Positions 63,860 to 64,000 of a stretch of 64,000 nucleotides of DNA are shown here, in pieces. Positions within the stretch are counted from its first letter, which is position 1. Each line of letters starts with the position of its first letter. Under the pieces are notes generated by a model, which saw only the letters and a program-made list of their open reading frames with translations, was not told where the DNA came from and ran no database searches. Made by a program: the position numbers and the translations under genes. The DNA is from Pseudomonas sihuiensis (GTDB lineage Bacteria; Pseudomonadota; Gammaproteobacteria; Pseudomonadales; Pseudomonadaceae): assembly GCF_900106015.1 (NCBI RefSeq), contig NZ_LT629797.1, forward strand, positions 2,480,001 through 2,544,000, given 5' to 3'.

Positions 63860-64000
63860 ATGCAAAGCGATCCGCTGCTGACTCAGGACGAACTGGATTT
63901 CATCCAGAAAATCCTCTTCAAACCTCCGCAAAAGCGGCGCCCTGACGCAGCGCCGCCATTGGCTCTGGGCAAACGACTCAGTGAGCTTCTGGCTCGCCTG
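63860..64000 (+). CDS. Start of an unrecognised gene, cut by the window end
   Basis: An open frame begins ATGCAAAGCGATCCGCTGC and runs off the window (47 codons seen): MQSDPLLTQDELDFIQKILF, then a Pro/Arg-rich stretch and GKRLSELLARL. It looks like the start of a soluble protein with a helical region. An in-frame GTG five codons upstream is another possible start. The family cannot be judged. Confidence 0.6.
   Translation, partial: MQSDPLLTQDELDFIQKILFKPPQKRRPDAAPPLALGKRLSELLARL

Overview
The window reads as a chromosomal segment of a high-GC gammaproteobacterium, most likely a Pseudomonas of the mendocina/oleovorans/pseudoalcaligenes type. The evidence is the codon use, the GNNNGGGAGGGGCTTTAGCC-type REP hairpin, and several Pseudomonas signature genes: SadC, a short LOV photoreceptor, polyphosphate:AMP phosphotransferase and an ANR-type universal stress protein. 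The gene order usp - pykA - enoyl-CoA hydratase - ferredoxin reductase - sadC - class I fumarase matches, from memory, P. aeruginosa PA4328-PA4333, with a ycaC/LysR pair inserted after pykA. I saw no rRNA, tRNA, CRISPR array, transposase or phage block; this is mostly ordinary backbone with small accessory pockets.

Layout. 0-9.2 kb: end of an AraC regulator, two small unknown genes sharing a perfect 32-bp palindrome, a four-domain flavin/iron-sulfur reductase, a glutathione transferase, two overlapping LysR genes, a LysE exporter, a thiolase and a double-domain PPK2. 9.3-16.5 kb: mnmC, a repeat-rich spacer, an EamA transporter, an SF1 helicase, a LysR gene that has lost its middle, and an MFS transporter. 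16.7-25.2 kb: cytochrome b561, opgH and opgG (periplasmic glucans), the periplasmic beta-glucosidase bglX, and a divergent AraC regulator. 25.3-34.5 kb: an Snf2 helicase, psiE, a CHASE3-like/GGDEF diguanylate cyclase, yebG with a LexA box, small unknowns, leucine dehydrogenase, a SirB1-type protein, a PilZ protein, a DUF4124 protein and a lipoprotein. 34.7-43.9 kb: the usp/pykA/sadC/fumarase core. 44-50.4 kb: D-serine dehydratase, DUF1028, a coupled GNAT-nitrilase-ZapE operon, an NTF2-like protein and a DUF1016 nuclease-like protein.

50.6-57.0 kb is the most interesting block. Seven closely packed genes encode a GNAT-like 'thermostable hemolysin', an AMP-forming acyl ligase, a haem-oxygenase-like diiron protein, a short-chain dehydrogenase, an exported TPR protein, an OmpR-type response regulator and a QseC/PmrB-like kinase. 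A PmrA/QseB-type direct repeat (CTTAAT-N5-GTTAAG) lies 48 bases before the first gene. This looks like a small-molecule (probably acyl-derived) pathway encoded with the two-component system that may control it; the product is unknown. 57.2-64 kb holds a ribbon-helix-helix protein, a DJ-1/PfpI protein, a 3-hydroxyacyl-CoA-type dehydrogenase, a Gly/Pro-rich exported protein, an overlapping aldolase - Asp-hydrolase - Tat protein operon, a cupin, a flavodoxin and the LOV protein.

Limits: family names come from motifs read by eye and remembered homologues. No database search, alignment or folding was run, so start sites and regulatory sites are judgements.
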